In this document: positions 40,200 through 51,643 of the stretch, in pieces
How positions within the stretch are numbered: position 1 is the first letter of the stretch
How the letters are laid out: each line of letters opens with the position of its first letter
DNA from: Paroedura picta
Taxonomy: Eukaryota > Chordata > Lepidosauria > Squamata > Gekkonidae
Length of the DNA: 64,000 bases
Direction of reading: 5' to 3'
Assembly (NCBI RefSeq): GCF_049243985.1
Contig: NC_135379.1
Span: 14,115,501 to 14,179,500 of the forward strand
Program-made: the position numbers and the translations under genes
Notes under the pieces: model-generated
What the model saw: only the letters and a program-made list of their open reading frames with translations
Told to the model about the DNA's origin: nothing
Databases searched by the model: none

Positions 40200-41285
40200 T
40201 TCTTGCATTTAGATAAGAGAAGACTATTAATATAATTTAGTCCTGGTTGTCCATTTCTTATGGTTTGTTCAGGCTTATCCTACAAGAAGTCGTCTGGAAG
40301 GATGACAACAGAGAAAATCCTCAATGAATTCATTCCGAGGGTTGGTTTTGTCACACAATTACATCGTGACCAAGATGTGGAATTTAAAGGGGAAAAAAAA
40401 CAAAAACATTATTTTCTAACAACTGCAGCAGTGTTGCAATATTAGCCCTTTCTAGACAACTCTATATCAACCTCAAGGTAACAGCCAAGTTCAGAAAATG
40501 AACTGGAGGCTGCTTATGGGACAAACTTAGCCAACGGAGCAAAAAGCCAATTGGAAGGGCTCCTGTAACAAGACAATCCGTATATATATGTATGGATGCT
40601 GTATGTAGCATTAAGCCAAAGGGTTTTTCTTCTTTTACTTTTTGTTGAGAAGATTCAAATGAGTAGCCTTGTTGGTCTGAAGTAGCACAATAAAATCAGA
40701 GTCCAGTAGCACCTCTAAGACCAACAAAGATTTATTCAAGGCGTGAGCTTTCGAGTGCAAGCACCCTTTGTCAGACTTGCACTCGAAAGCTCACACCTTG
40801 AATAAATCTTTGTTGGTCTTAGAGGTGCTACTGGATTCTGATTTTTTTGTTGAGAAGAGGTGCTACTGGATTCTGATTTTTTTGTTGAGAAGATCACCAT
40901 GCTCACCTTTAGGCATTACAATTGGGCTTTCATCAGCAGACTGTAATTCATGCGTAAACAGAGGGAAGGACCGGAGGAGAGGAACATACAGATTGGCACC
41001 AAAATGTTCTCAATCATCTCCTTTTCAAGGATAGCGTGCTAGTCAGAGGAAGGAGGCCCTAGCAAACTGCAAAGATACTGGGAAGACAGAATATATGTAG
41101 TGCTCCCGAAGAAGGATAATCTTGAATATGGCATGCAAGCAGAAGATGGCAACGGAGTTGTCAGAGGTCTTCATTGTGCCCTCTTATGTCTCTGGGATTT
41201 CGTAGCCACAGATCAGGAATCAATGCCCAGAAAAGCGATGAAACGAAACTCCAAACAGGACACAACTGGAATTGCTAGACATTGA
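40200..41285 (+). mobile_element. Ty3/gypsy retroelement relic (integrase region), broken
   Basis: Fossil. The stretch near 40270-40400 is like the integrase core of reptile gypsy elements (EKILNEFIPRVGF and on). The stretch near 41100-41220 resembles the region after the core (GVVRGLHCALL). No LTRs were identified, and another repeat (40655-40895) lies inside it. It is clearly broken and old. Confidence 0.6.
40655..40895. repeat. Dispersed terminal-repeat-like element in head-to-head arrangement
   Basis: GTAGCCTTGTTGGTCTGAAG, AGTAGCACCTCTAAGACCAA and GAGCTTTCGAGTGCAAGCAC, and then the reverse complement of most of it. The same sequence type appears at 50989, 61443 and 63362. It resembles a widespread reptile repeat, perhaps from a Penelope-like element; the class is not certain. 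Confidence 0.6.
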
Positions 41286-41307
41286 TCCCTCTTAGCAAAC
41301 TCTACAC

Positions 41308-41404
41308 CAGGGTGGGCAAACTGTGGCCCTCCAGATTCGCTGGCAGGGGCTCATGGGAATTGTAGTCCATGGACATCTGGAGGGCCACTGTTTGCCCACC
41401 CCTG
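41308..41404. mobile_element. hAT-type palindromic MITE, shorter and diverged subtype
   Basis: Ends CAGGGTGGGCAAACTGTGG and CCACTGTTTGCCCACCCCTG, flanks CTCTACAC and CACTACAC (6 of 8). Part of the left arm is missing. Confidence 0.8.
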
Positions 41405-41571
41405 CACTACACACTCTACACTACTGCCGCCTCAGTCCTCTGTTGTGAGAGTACTCATTCCCAACTTTCTAGATGTGCAAGTAAGTTTACATGAAGCTTT
41501 GGAATCAGCTGTTGTGGAGGGTCTTGATGAAGAAGTTGTACTGGACTTCTTCCTCCTCAACAACTCACTCT

Positions 41572-41905
41572 GACCCATTATGCACAGGGGGAATAATGCA
41601 CATTCGGGGTGGAATGGCGGTGACTAAAATCACCAATAACGCATGGTGCCGGCTGCAACTGGCCACAGCTTTGGTGCATGCCGCCAAAAAAGCCGCGTTA
41701 GCGAAACGCGGAAGAAAGCACAGCTTCCGGGTGACTGGGGAGCAACCAGAAGCAGCGCCGGGATCGCCGTGTGCATAATCGGTTACTCCGGGTTTTGCCG
41801 CCATCGTGCCCCGTCCCGTGCATAACCGGTGTGCTTCGCGTCTTCCCCCTCCGCGTTTTCCATGTGACCCGAAATCACCGATTTGGCGGCCGTGCATAAT
41901 GGGCC
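41572..41905. mobile_element. Harbinger-like MITE, 334 bp
   Basis: Ends GACCCATTATGCACAG and CCGTGCATAATGGGCC form inverted repeats; TCT is duplicated at 41569-41571 and 41906-41908. The interior is GC-rich and has further inverted blocks, but no gene. Confidence 0.82.
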
Positions 41906-42406
41906 TCTTGGATGCATCAATATGTACTGAAGATGCTGGCTCACACTGCAATTCCTGTCCCTCTTTTCCTATTGCTTGAAACAACTGACCCATCTTTGAT
42001 TTTTCTTTTGGCAACTGTTTCTTTGGCCTGTTTCCTTCTCAGTTTTACTGGTGGTACTCTACTAGTTTTATCCCTATTTTCAAAGAATTTTTGCTTCCAC
42101 GGATACTTTTTTAACAATGGGAGCTAGTGTGAGCCAAGATGGCATTCGGTACACAGTTGTATTATGAGCCCTTTTAGAGAATTCTTTTCTTAATAGGTCT
42201 GATGTTTTATACCATTGACAAATAATTATTTTGACCTCCAGCTGTACGACAATACTTTTGTTCTAGACAGCGTTGTAAATCATGTGTTCTCATAAGAGCA
42301 GGAAAAAACTGCAGGAGGATGAACTCAGTCCAGTCTGTTTACAAAATTAACACTCTTAAAATCAAAGCTCTTTTGTTTAATTTTTTTAAAGTTATTATTG
42401 TGCATA

Positions 42407-42530
42407 AAGGTAAAGGTAAAGGTATCCCCTGTGCAAGCACCGAGTCATGTCTGACCCTTGGGGTGACGCCCTCCAGCGTTTTCATGGCAGACTCAATACG
42501 GGGTGGTTTGCCAGTGCCTTCCCCAGTCAT
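42407..42530 (-). repeat. Sauria-type SINE, 5'-truncated, with 15-bp target duplication
   Basis: Only the 3' half is present: the AAGGTAAAGGTAAAGGTATC tail side to the CCCCAGTCAT break. TTATTATTGTGCATA lies on both sides (42392-42406 and 42530-42544, sharing the edge base). It inserted already truncated. Confidence 0.88.
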
Positions 42531-42544
42531 TATTATTGTGCATA

Positions 42545-43980
42545 TGACCTGTTAAAAAAGTTAAATGAACCAGTGTTAAAGATCTTGGTATTTATATCCC
42601 CCAAAACACTAGTCACAGTTAAAACTTACATTGCTAGGTAAGATTAATTTAATTAAAATGTCAATACTACCTTCCACTGAATTTTCTGCTTTGGAATGTT
42701 CCTGTATTGATATAAGAACCAGAGTCTAAAACATATAAAGACATTTATCTAACTTTATGTGGAATTACAAGATACCTAGGATAAAATGTCAAGATGCCCT
42801 GGATAAGATTGTAAAAAGAGCTTGGGAATTTTCAGTCTTCAAAAGTATTACTATTCAGCTAGAATAGCTGGATAACTACATGTTTAAAAGAAGAGAAAGA
42901 CATAACATTGACTCCAGATGAACAATCTTTTGTGTCAATACCTTTGAGAATCTCGAGTTCATTGAATAAAACAAGAATAGTTATTATGCTAAGGATAATT
43001 TTGTAATTAACTCCCACCCATTCGGATAACCCGAGCAGGGCCATCAAGAAACCCTGGTTTAGAAAAACTGATCTATATAAACTATTGTCTATTATAAAGG
43101 TAAAGGTATCCCCTGTGCAAGCACCGAGTCATGTCTGACCCTTGGGGTGACGCCCTCTAGCGTTTTCATGGCAGACTCTACGGGGTGGTTTGCCAGTGCC
43201 TTCCCCAGTCATTACCATTTACCCCCCAGCAAGCTGGGTACTCATTTTACTGACCTCGGAAGGATGGAAGGCTGAGTCAACCTTGAGCCAGCTGCTGGGA
43301 TCGAACTCCCAGCCTCATGGGCAGAGCTGTCAGACTGCATGTCTGCTGCCTTACCACTGTGCGCCACAAGAGGCTCTTTACACAGCCAAATATCTAATAA
43401 ATTTAGAAAATGGAATGATTAAGGCAGACTTTACCACGAGTATTAATATAGTTTCCTTGAGATTGGTACAATCACATGCAAAAATAAGCTCTATTTGTAT
43501 TATCTGTGTTTCCTCATTCTTATCCTTGTGATAAATGAAAAAGAACTGAAAGGCTAACAAAAGCATGTAAAACAGTTGTAAATCATGTGTTCTCATAAGG
43601 ACATGTGTTCTCATAAGGACAATGGAAGTGGTTAATTTTTTTATTCACCAAATATTTATAAAGCTTTAGAAACAGAACAAAATTCATGGTCTCAATCTCT
43701 AACAACTAATCACTTCCAGGATGGTTACAGTTCTCTAAGAATAATTGAGGAATCAGCACACGCTGATGATAATGAGAAATGTAAAATGGATTCTGACTAT
43801 TTAAAAGATCTATTGAAGTTTGTTGGAGATCACTGTTTATTCACTTCACAGACAGTTATTGAATTTTTCCCACAACTGAACCACATTTCTGCTCAATCTG
43901 AACAACTTAATCATAGTTTTAGAGTTTCTATGCAGGAAATGTTAAATTCCACCCCGTCAAAAGGATTATAGAATTAGACG
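42545..43980 (+). repeat. Degraded LINE, reverse-transcriptase and 3' region
   Basis: It includes LLKKLNEPVLKILVFISPKT and then many short pieces separated by stops. The family appears to be that of 20592-24290. A Sauria-type SINE (43096-43376) lies within it. Confidence 0.4.
43096..43376 (-). repeat. Sauria-type SINE, full length
   Basis: The same features as 19769-20069, with A-box region GTGGCGCACAGTGGTAAGGC, B-box region GGGAGTTCGATCCC and an (ACCTTT) tail. The target duplication is not clear. Confidence 0.82.
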
Positions 43981-44080
43981 CTACATAAATCTGTAAGAAT
44001 GGAATTTCCTTATCCCAGAAGCTCCAGTCTGTCAGTCAGCCTGCAGGTAAGAGAGAATTTGGGCAGAAATTTGCTTGTGG

Positions 44081-44640
44081 GATCATAGAATCATAGAGCT
44101 GGAAGGAGCTGCCAGGGTCCAACCCCCCGCAGAATGCAAGAATCATAGAGTTGGAAGGGGCCTCCAGGGTCCAACCTGACTGTAGAAACCAGGAAATTCA
44201 CAACTAACTGCCCATCCACATTGGCCCCAATTCCATGTCCAGATGATGCACCCCAAAACCAGAATCTCTGGCCAGTCTGGCCTGGAAAAAATTCACTTCC
44301 CGATCCCAAAGTGGTGATTGGCATTTCCCTGGACATGCAAGAAAGGGCCACAACAGTCAAGCACTGTCACAATCCCTTCTGCCTAAGTTCACAGAATCAC
44401 CATTTCTGTCAGATGGCTATGTAGCTTCTCCCTAAAAACTTGCAAAGAAGGAGAACCTACCACCTTCCAAGGAAGCCTGTTTCACTGAGGAACCACTCTA
44501 ACTGTCAGGAACTTCTTCCTGATGTTTAGCTGAAAATTCTTTTGAATTAATTTCAACCCATTGGTTCTGGTCTGAACCTTTGGGGCAACAGAAAACAGTT
44601 ATGCTCCATCCTCGATATGACAGCCCTTCAAGTCATTGCA
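44081..44640 (-). repeat. CR1 LINE, long 3' part
   Basis: Reverse complement of the CR1 end, with ATCATAGAGCTGGAAGGAGC and later TCAGGAACTTCTTCCTGATG and TTCAACCCATTGGTTCTGGT, which are standard CR1 blocks. The tail unit is partly duplicated (44131-44180). No frame is open. Confidence 0.8.
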
Positions 44641-45059
44641 ACTGCAAAACAACCAGGAAGCAATCGATGTTCCAGAAAATGACTTGAACTGTGACCACTG
44701 GCGAAATACATGTAATATTATATATTACATTTGCCAGTTTTTGAGCACAGAACCTCATTTGTTTGATCTATTGTATTAGTTGAAAAGACTGTGAATTTGC
44801 TGTCAGGGGGGAGACTGCTTCTCACTTTTAACAGTATTTATGAAATGGTTGGCTGAACAAATTCACAAATTCCTCTGTTTGAAATTATAGTCACCAAAGT
44901 GTTTGTTGAGAAAGCTATTCACCCACTTCTATGAAAAACTTGTAGTAAAAGAACATCTACTGGATATGGCTTGAGAGCATTTACTTTTAACAAAGTCCTT
45001 CCTTACTAAATCTTCAAGATTGTAGCATAAATTTATTTGTGAAATAAAGATCTGTTTCG
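44641..45059. other. AT-rich intergenic stretch
   Basis: Nothing was recognised. Confidence 0.35.
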
Positions 45060-45551
45060 ACTTCAGTAAATGGAGAGGTAAGTCCAACAATGAGATCAAC
45101 AAGGAGAATTCTGGAAAGTGAAAGGTCAATAAGAATGGCTCGATCTTCCTCTCATTCTTCAACAAGAAACACTTTCTCAGTTATAGAGACCCCACCAAAT
45201 AGTGATGATACTCTAAATAATCTCAAAAAATCTTTACAGAATTTACGTACCAAGACTGGCTTTTTAACCTATTCCAGAGAAAGCTAAACTTAATTCTACA
45301 TATGTAGAATTAAGCTAAACTTAATTCTACATCATATTGTAATTCTACAATATGATGACAGAAACACAAGAGACATTTTGACTCTGAACATGGGAACACT
45401 GATACACAAATCCAAGATGTTGAGATTAATGATAATAATCATCTTGAAGTATTAACTAGTGCTGGGGTCAATTCTCACAAAGGTGAGGACTTATCTAGTA
45501 TGAGAACTCAAGCAACAAAAATAAATGAATATAGCAGCCAATACCTGAAGC
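45060..45551 (+). repeat. Degraded LINE, ORF1-like part
   Basis: A serine/arginine-rich frame (MRSTRRILESERSIRMARSS onward, 45090-45287) and broken pieces after it, followed beyond the putative LTR by LINE endonuclease pieces. Two small perfect palindromes lie at 45289-45314 and 45331-45356. Confidence 0.4.
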
Positions 45552-46147
45552 TGTTGAGAATGGCCCTGGCGTACCCAGGGTCACAGGTCCTCACACCTAT
45601 AGCTGGAATGCCAATCAAAAAACTGGAGACAGAGTCAGACACCAAGTTCTCCTTTATCATTTCAAAGGTGTTTAATACGAGGAGCGGAACTATCCATAAG
45701 CTAGCTTGACAATCAAAAGCCAAGCATCTAATTTTATGCCCTGTACCATGCATCAGTTCCCTTCCCGTTTCTCCTATTGGCTAGGATACTTTGGGTCACA
45801 AACTTTTCGATTGCAGTAGCTCTTCCCCACCCACTTCCCACTCAATAATAATGGGAGGGGTCCCAGTAATCTTGATGTGGGAGGAGATTTGAATATGAAT
45901 CACATAAGCTCAGTTAAGCATTTTCTAGTAACCTTTTGAACTTGTAACTGGGAATTGCCCAAATTATTGTGTTCTGCTTTTTATGTCCGGTTCTGACTAG
46001 CCGTTGCCTTGAGACTTTTGCTGACCATTTGCCTGTTTGTGGTTTGAATTTTTTTTTTTGTGAGCCCCTCCTGTCTTAGAAGTTAAGCAAGAGGGGTTAG
46101 AGTGCATTTTTTGCTTCAGGCTGTTGCCCCATGCTATGTGTTAAACA
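45552..46147 (-). mobile_element. Putative solo LTR of an endogenous retrovirus
   Basis: 596 bases with TG...CA ends on both strands. The minus strand starts TGTTTAACACATAGCATGGG and ends GGGCCATTCTCAACA. It has a CCAATAGG box, and GATAAAGG about 130 bases before the end as a possible polyadenylation region. It splits a LINE relic. No target duplication was found, so the boundaries are uncertain. Confidence 0.45.
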
Positions 46148-47660
46148 GCCATTTTTCCCTAACAAAACTATGTAGATTATATTTGATAACAGCTAAATAA
46201 TCTGAGAGGACCATTTACTCACTTGATCCTCTCATTAAGAAAAGCACGTTCTACAATAAGCCAATAGCAAGTTGAAGCTTGTTCTACCCTATTCTTAAAA
46301 AAAAAAAAAAAAACGGGGCTCCTGATCATCTGCTCAAAGTGCCAGGGCTGTGGTTATCACTTCCTACTACAAATTAGCAAATACAGTTTAAAATATTTGT
46401 TGTGTGTGCAGTAAGAAGGAAGAAGAAGAAAAGGTTTTTCTCTATCTATGGGCTTTAGATTCAAGAAACATAATTCATATCTTATCTATTCACTTATAGA
46501 AATCACAAGTAAATTTGGCACTCTTATTCTTAACAAAGCTAGTCAAATACAACAATCAGATTTAGATTTCCAAAAGGCGCAATCTATAGCATTTTCACAA
46601 ATTGTGTTTTATTAGATTTAGAGATGATAGAGTTATATGGACTAAAGCCTCCTATTAACCACTTTTCAATAATGATCAGAATACTTTTTATATTTGTTTT
46701 CCTCCAAGAGAAACTGAAATCACAATAGATGAAACTACAAAGACTATCTATTTGTAAATTTTCAAAATTGATTATTAGGGTTACAGAGAAACATCTAAAT
46801 TGTGTTTCCTGCAATATAACAGGAGTAATAAGATCCAGGATCCCACCTTTATTCAATTTATAAAAGGTTTTGATATTATTTGTGTCCAAGATACTTGGTT
46901 GACTTCTAATTTGATTTTAAATGGGTATGCTATTCCATTAGAAAAGAGAGGACGATCAAGTGGAGGTTTGGCTTGTTTGATTGGTACAGTATTTTGTAAT
47001 ACTTTTTTTTGCCTTACATTCCCTGGCAAAGGTATGTCCTCTGACATTTAAAGAAATTGTTAATTAATGTTTATATTCCTCCTTGTTTAGATTCGTTTAT
47101 ATAATATTATATAACATTTGTTTATATTATATAACATTTATATTTGTCCTTTTATTCTAAGATCATTGGTATTAATTGGAATATTATTTACTTGACCATC
47201 AGCCACCTATGCTCGAGCTAGCTAAATCGGATAAAATTCTAAATAATGAGAAGTAACCTTATTACTACCTCCACTGGAAATTAATGTTTTTAGTCAACTG
47301 AAATGGCCTCCTACACTTCAATATGAAGTACAGGAAGCCTTAAATAGTGAATTATACCTAAAATTTAGAAATAAAATATTTGCCACTCAAAATACTGCTC
47401 TGGCCTTGTATGACGCATAAATTAAATTTTTGAAAACATTCCAAATTAAGACTACTGGATTAGGTCAAAATAAGAACCTGAATAATTCCTGGTATAACAA
47501 AGAATGTTTTAATATGAAAACAAAACTTAGATACATTCTATGATATAAACATGCTTCAAATAACTATTTTTCCAAATCCTTTTTTGAACTTCATAATAGT
47601 TACAAACAACTGCTAGGGAGGGGGGATTAGTCTTGTATAAAAAGCTATGGCAAGAATTGG
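46148..47660 (+). repeat. Degraded LINE, endonuclease region
   Basis: It encodes FDIICVQDTWLTS, GYAIPLEKRGRSSGGLACLI (46800-47051), the LINE endonuclease pattern, and later SWYNKECFNMKTK near 47490-47530, the post-endonuclease linker. Many stops and frameshifts are present. It is probably the same element as 45060-45551. Confidence 0.6.
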
Positions 47661-47841
47661 CTTTGGATTATTATTACATTTATTTTCTGCTCTACCGTGT
47701 GTGACTCAGAGCAGGTTTACAGTAGGATATGACAAAATTGGCAACTGCTAGCCATCCTTCATGGATTCTTATATATCAAGGGATAACCAAGAGGAAAAAA
47801 ATTAATTGTTTAATGATGAAGAGATTTTACAATCACTATAT

Positions 47842-47905
47842 AGAATCATAGAATTATGTGGGATCTTCAGAGTCTTCTAGTCCAAGCCCTTGCAGAATGG
47901 AGTAA
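47842..47905 (-). repeat. CR1 LINE 3' tip
   Basis: AGAATCATAGAATTATGTGG and TTCTAGTCCAAGCCC. Confidence 0.6.
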
Positions 47906-48097
47906 AAAAAATTATTATCATATTCAAATGGAGCACTGATCCCCTGACCTCCCAAGAATTACTTGCTACATGCTTATTCCAAACCTCAGGAAAAAATGAA
48001 TTCAAAAAATAAAAAACACAACACTTTCCTTGGTTTTCTATGGTAGAGTTCTCAGCTACATTCTGAGGTTTTGATCCAAAGCCCAACCTGTCCATTA

Positions 48098-48285
48098 CAT
48101 AGAATCATAGAATCATAGAGTTGGAAGGGGCCATACAGGCCATCTAGTCCAACCCCCTGCTCTATGCAGGATCAGCCCTAAGCATCCTAAAGCATCCAAG
48201 AAAAGTATGTATCCAACCTTTGCGTGAAGACTGCCAGTGAGGGGGAGCTCACCACCTCCTTAGGCAGCCTATTCTACATAAAGAT
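48098..48285 (-). repeat. CR1 LINE 3' end
   Basis: CATAGAATCATAGAATCATA, GGGGCCATACAGGCCATCTA and a block with GAGCTCACCACCTCCTTAGG. Closely related to the copy at 35964. Confidence 0.85.
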
Positions 48286-48399
48286 GATTTGCTCCTCGAG
48301 CCAGACAGATCTAAATAGCTTTCTGACAGCTGTAGGAGATATTCCTGCTGATAAGATTGGTGCTTCTGTTGATTTCCTGGTTGATTTCTGGGATGAGGA

Positions 48400-48690
48400 A
48401 ATGACCTGGTGGTTGACACAATTGATTCTAGGTGCCCTCTTTCAAGCATTCTATCCTGGTTATTCCCTTTATATCCTGAGAAGCCACAGACAATGGGTCC
48501 CCCTTGAGACTGGATGATGGCTAGTGCTATGGGATTTAGAAATTGGAATTGTTGCCGCCATAGGGTTTTTTAAAATGGTTGTTGAATGGTATTGTATGTT
48601 TTTGTTGGGGTTTTATTGTAACCCGCTGTGAGCCAGCTTGCTGGGAGTGGTGGCATATAAACTGAAATATAAATATAAATATAAATAAAA
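48400..48690 (+). repeat. L2-type LINE C-terminal region and 3' tail
   Basis: The right end reads TTGTAACCCGCTGTGAGCCA, GGGAGTGGTGGCATATAAAC and (ATAAAT)n. Confidence 0.6.
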
Positions 48691-49357
48691 GACAAAGCAG
48701 ATGGCAAGAGCAACAGTGAAGGAAGAGCTGTGAGAAATCTAGCACAACATGGGCTACAGCTCGCTTTAAAACCCACTCTATAATGGAAGCGGAAAAGAAA
48801 CAATACTTCGTCTCATTGTGTCCACACCATGTAAGCTTGCAGAATTCTTCCTGGTGGTCAGAAGACTATTGGGATCTGGCTAGTGGAAAAGGTAGATCAC
48901 TTGGCTTGCTGTCACCGGTTTGTGGATAAAATCTTTGTGGATAAAATCTCTTCTACTGGTACCAATTTGGACCCTACATTAGCAGTGGGTACTGGCATGT
49001 CCAGTTGCATGGGATACCTTTCAGCTAATTCAGTCTAAGGAGATATACTGGCTCCTTGGAAATCTGAGACCTACCACTAGCTTGTATTGTTTGGTAGGTA
49101 TTCTATATTTTATGGTTTCTCTAGCTGATAGTTCAGAATAACACTGATAACATATGCTATTTAATAGATTGAAATTGGATTTCTTCAGAATTTTCAGAGT
49201 GATGTTATCTTTTTTACTTAAAGAACTATAAAGGAACACCCAGGCCCAAAGGTCAGAGGAAATTGTTCTTGGTGTACTAATCAATGAGTACATTGTTGAT
49301 AAGCACTTGGGGAAATCACTCTTATTTTTAATATTATTAAAGGAGGGAGGATGGTAT

Positions 49358-49358
<1 letters not shown>
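48691..49358. other. Intergenic stretch, no gene seen
   Basis: Nothing was recognised. Confidence 0.4.
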
Positions 49359-49453
<95 letters not shown>

Positions 49454-49454
49454 A
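49359..49454 (+). repeat. (GAAA)n microsatellite
   Basis: A pure AAAG run of about 96 bases. Confidence 0.92.
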
Positions 49455-50030
49455 TTAACATACATAAGATTAAATAGCTTTCAGTAAAATTCTAAACAGT
49501 GTTACACCCATCTAAACCCAATTTACTTCAATTGACTTTATCAAGGGGACTCAAGAAGGATCTGGACTATTTTATAACCATCCCTCCTAACCGTGAAAGG
49601 AATCGTAAAAGAGTGTCATGGTCACACTCAGTCTAAAACACAAGCAGATTAGACATTAGAAGGCCTAGTGTTTTCTCCTCCAGAAAACAGATTTTTGGTG
49701 CCATCTAGTGAGAGGATGCAAAATAAGACAAACTATTCTAGCTGAATTCTCTAACTTCTTCTTTACCCAACTTCTTCTTTAAATTCAATAATCCATTTCC
49801 TTTTTCCTCTTTCAATAAATTTGGAGTCTGTTTAAAACTTAAATTCTGCTGTGATCAAAAGAGAAATTCAAAGACAGGAGGGCCAAGAATGGGGGTTCTA
49901 TAAAATTTCAGAATTTCATTCTGCAAACGCTCGGAGGGGAGCAATCTCTTCCCAAGATATCCTGCTCGTCTGCAAGTAGAAAAAGCCCACTCCTCATAAC
50001 AGTTCTATCTTTCAGCTAGACAACGGATTT
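49455..50030. other. Intergenic stretch, no gene seen
   Basis: Nothing was recognised. Confidence 0.4.
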
Positions 50031-50400
50031 TTGAGAAAGGATGTTTTCAAGCCTGAAGAGATCAGGGCCCTGCCCGAACTCCCACAATGCCGCAGGGCCT
50101 GCAAAAGGGAGCTCCTCCACCAGGCATTTGTCTGAGACCGACCACAGGTCCCCCCTTAGACATCCCCTCCATGGCCTGAAGCAGCCTGACCTCTCTAGGG
50201 GGTTTAGCTTATTATGTTGTTATTGTTGGGATCACTGAAGTTATTTTGTTTTGTTTAGAACCACTGTTGTATTGTTATTGTTGTATATTGACTATGTTGT
50301 ATGTTGACACGTTCCACGTATCCCCCTATGATGTTGTATGTAAACCGCCCCGAGCCATATGGAAGGGTGGTATAGAAATCAAATAAACAAACAAACAAAT
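50031..50400 (+). repeat. L2-type LINE: end of ORF2 and 3' tail
   Basis: GCAGGGCCTGCAAAAGGGAG with CTCCTCCACCAGGC corresponds to the last residues of L2 ORF2. The tail is TAAACCGCCCCGAGCC..GGGTGGTATAGAAATC with (AAAC)n. A further tail lies at 50525-50610. Confidence 0.65.
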
Positions 50401-50984
50401 AATTCAGCATGTATATTTTCACAAATGGGTACACTTGGAGGGATGATGGTTGTGCATATGGGGGGTGGGGAGAGGGACATCCTGCAGATTGTTTTGACCA
50501 CCATGGGGGGGGGGGGTTGTATCGATATTTTAATGTGAGGTTTTAATATTGTGTAAACCACAACGAGCTAGCTGGACCGGGAACAGCGGACAATAAATAT
50601 AATTAACAACAACAATAATACAAGGCTGGACAATTCTTGTCTGAGAAAGTTATTTTAACTATGATGTACATTGGTTGCAATAGACACACACACACCTCAC
50701 CTGCACAATGTAGAGGCTTGGCAGATCAGATTAAAACTTAATGGAGCCAGCCTTGTTTTGTACTGTGGACACCCAGATACAACAATTAGAAACACAGTAA
50801 AGAAAAATATCAGGGGATGGGGGACAGGACTGAGATTGGCCCAAAATCACCCGGCAAGCTTCCATGACAGAAGGGAGCTTATAACTTTCCCTCCTTTTTT
50901 TCCTGAGGTGCAAGGATAGGCAGGTTAGTTCTCTCAAAAATCTGTAGATTTTAATTAAATTGGAAATATTGTGCTTTGACTTAC

Positions 50985-51210
50985 AATGAGGTTTGAATCC
51001 AGTGGCACCTTTAAGACCAACAGTTCTAGTTAAGGTATAAGCCAGGGGTAGTCAAACTGCGGCCCTCCAGATGTCCATGGACTACAATTCCCAGGAGCCC
51101 CTGCCAGCATTCGCTGGCAGGGGCTCCTGGGAATTGTAGTCCATGGACATCTGGAGGGCCGCAGTTTGACTACCCCTGGAAGCTTTCATGTGTAAGTGTA
51201 ACCCACATCA
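50985..51210 (+). repeat. Dispersed terminal-repeat-like element with a nested hAT MITE
   Basis: AATCCAGTGGCACCTTTAAG and AAGGTATAAGC, then the MITE, then GAAGCTTTCATGTGT. This is the same family as 40655-40895, split by 51043-51178. Confidence 0.65.
51043..51178. mobile_element. hAT-type palindromic MITE
   Basis: Ends CAGGGGTAGTC and GACTACCCCTG with two nearly perfect arms. The left flank GTATAAGC is matched on the right by G...AAGC (three bases lost). It lies about 0.3 kb upstream of the PTCHD3-like copy 2 5' region. Confidence 0.85.
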
Positions 51211-51386
51211 TAATTTTAAAATATTGTTATTAAATAGTTTAGGATTAAGGCCTAAAGAGACACGGGTCACAGAAGAGGGGCAGTTGGTTAGGTTGCTCAT
51301 ATATGATGAGCTCCGGAAGCCCCATCCTCACTCAGCCTGGCCTGCAGAAGTAGCGAGAAGGCGCAGAGCTTGCCGGAGGGGAAACT

Positions 51387-51643
51387 GCTCATTCCCCGAA
51401 GCGCCGCCGGCGGTTTATTCCCTTTCGCTTTCGCTTTCGCTTTCGGTTGCTGTCCATTATGACGCCAGTCAACGACAGCGGCGCCCGGCGCAGGGAGCGG
51501 AACGGAGGGGAAGGCGGCCGCTCATCGCGCCAAGGCTGGGCTTCTCTCTCGAAGGGGCTCTCCGGCCCGGGTGGTCCAGCAGGTCCCGCAGGCGTGGCCC
51601 AGGAGCGGCAGGGGGCTTCCTCCTGCACGAAACGGGCGGCGCG
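51387..51643 (+). promoter_or_regulatory. GC-rich promoter/5' UTR block of PTCHD3-like copy 2
   Basis: A CpG-rich stretch holds CCTTTCGCTTTCGCTTTCGC and ATTATGACGCCAGTCAACGA. The same block precedes copy 3 (62090-62200) at a similar distance from the start. TGACG is a CREB/ATF half-site. The ATG inside this block opens a different frame that runs over the main start. A transcription start was not located. Confidence 0.55.

Noticed and set aside
49030-49461. Frame with repeated FLSFFLSF residues
   Set aside because: A translation of the (GAAA)n microsatellite.
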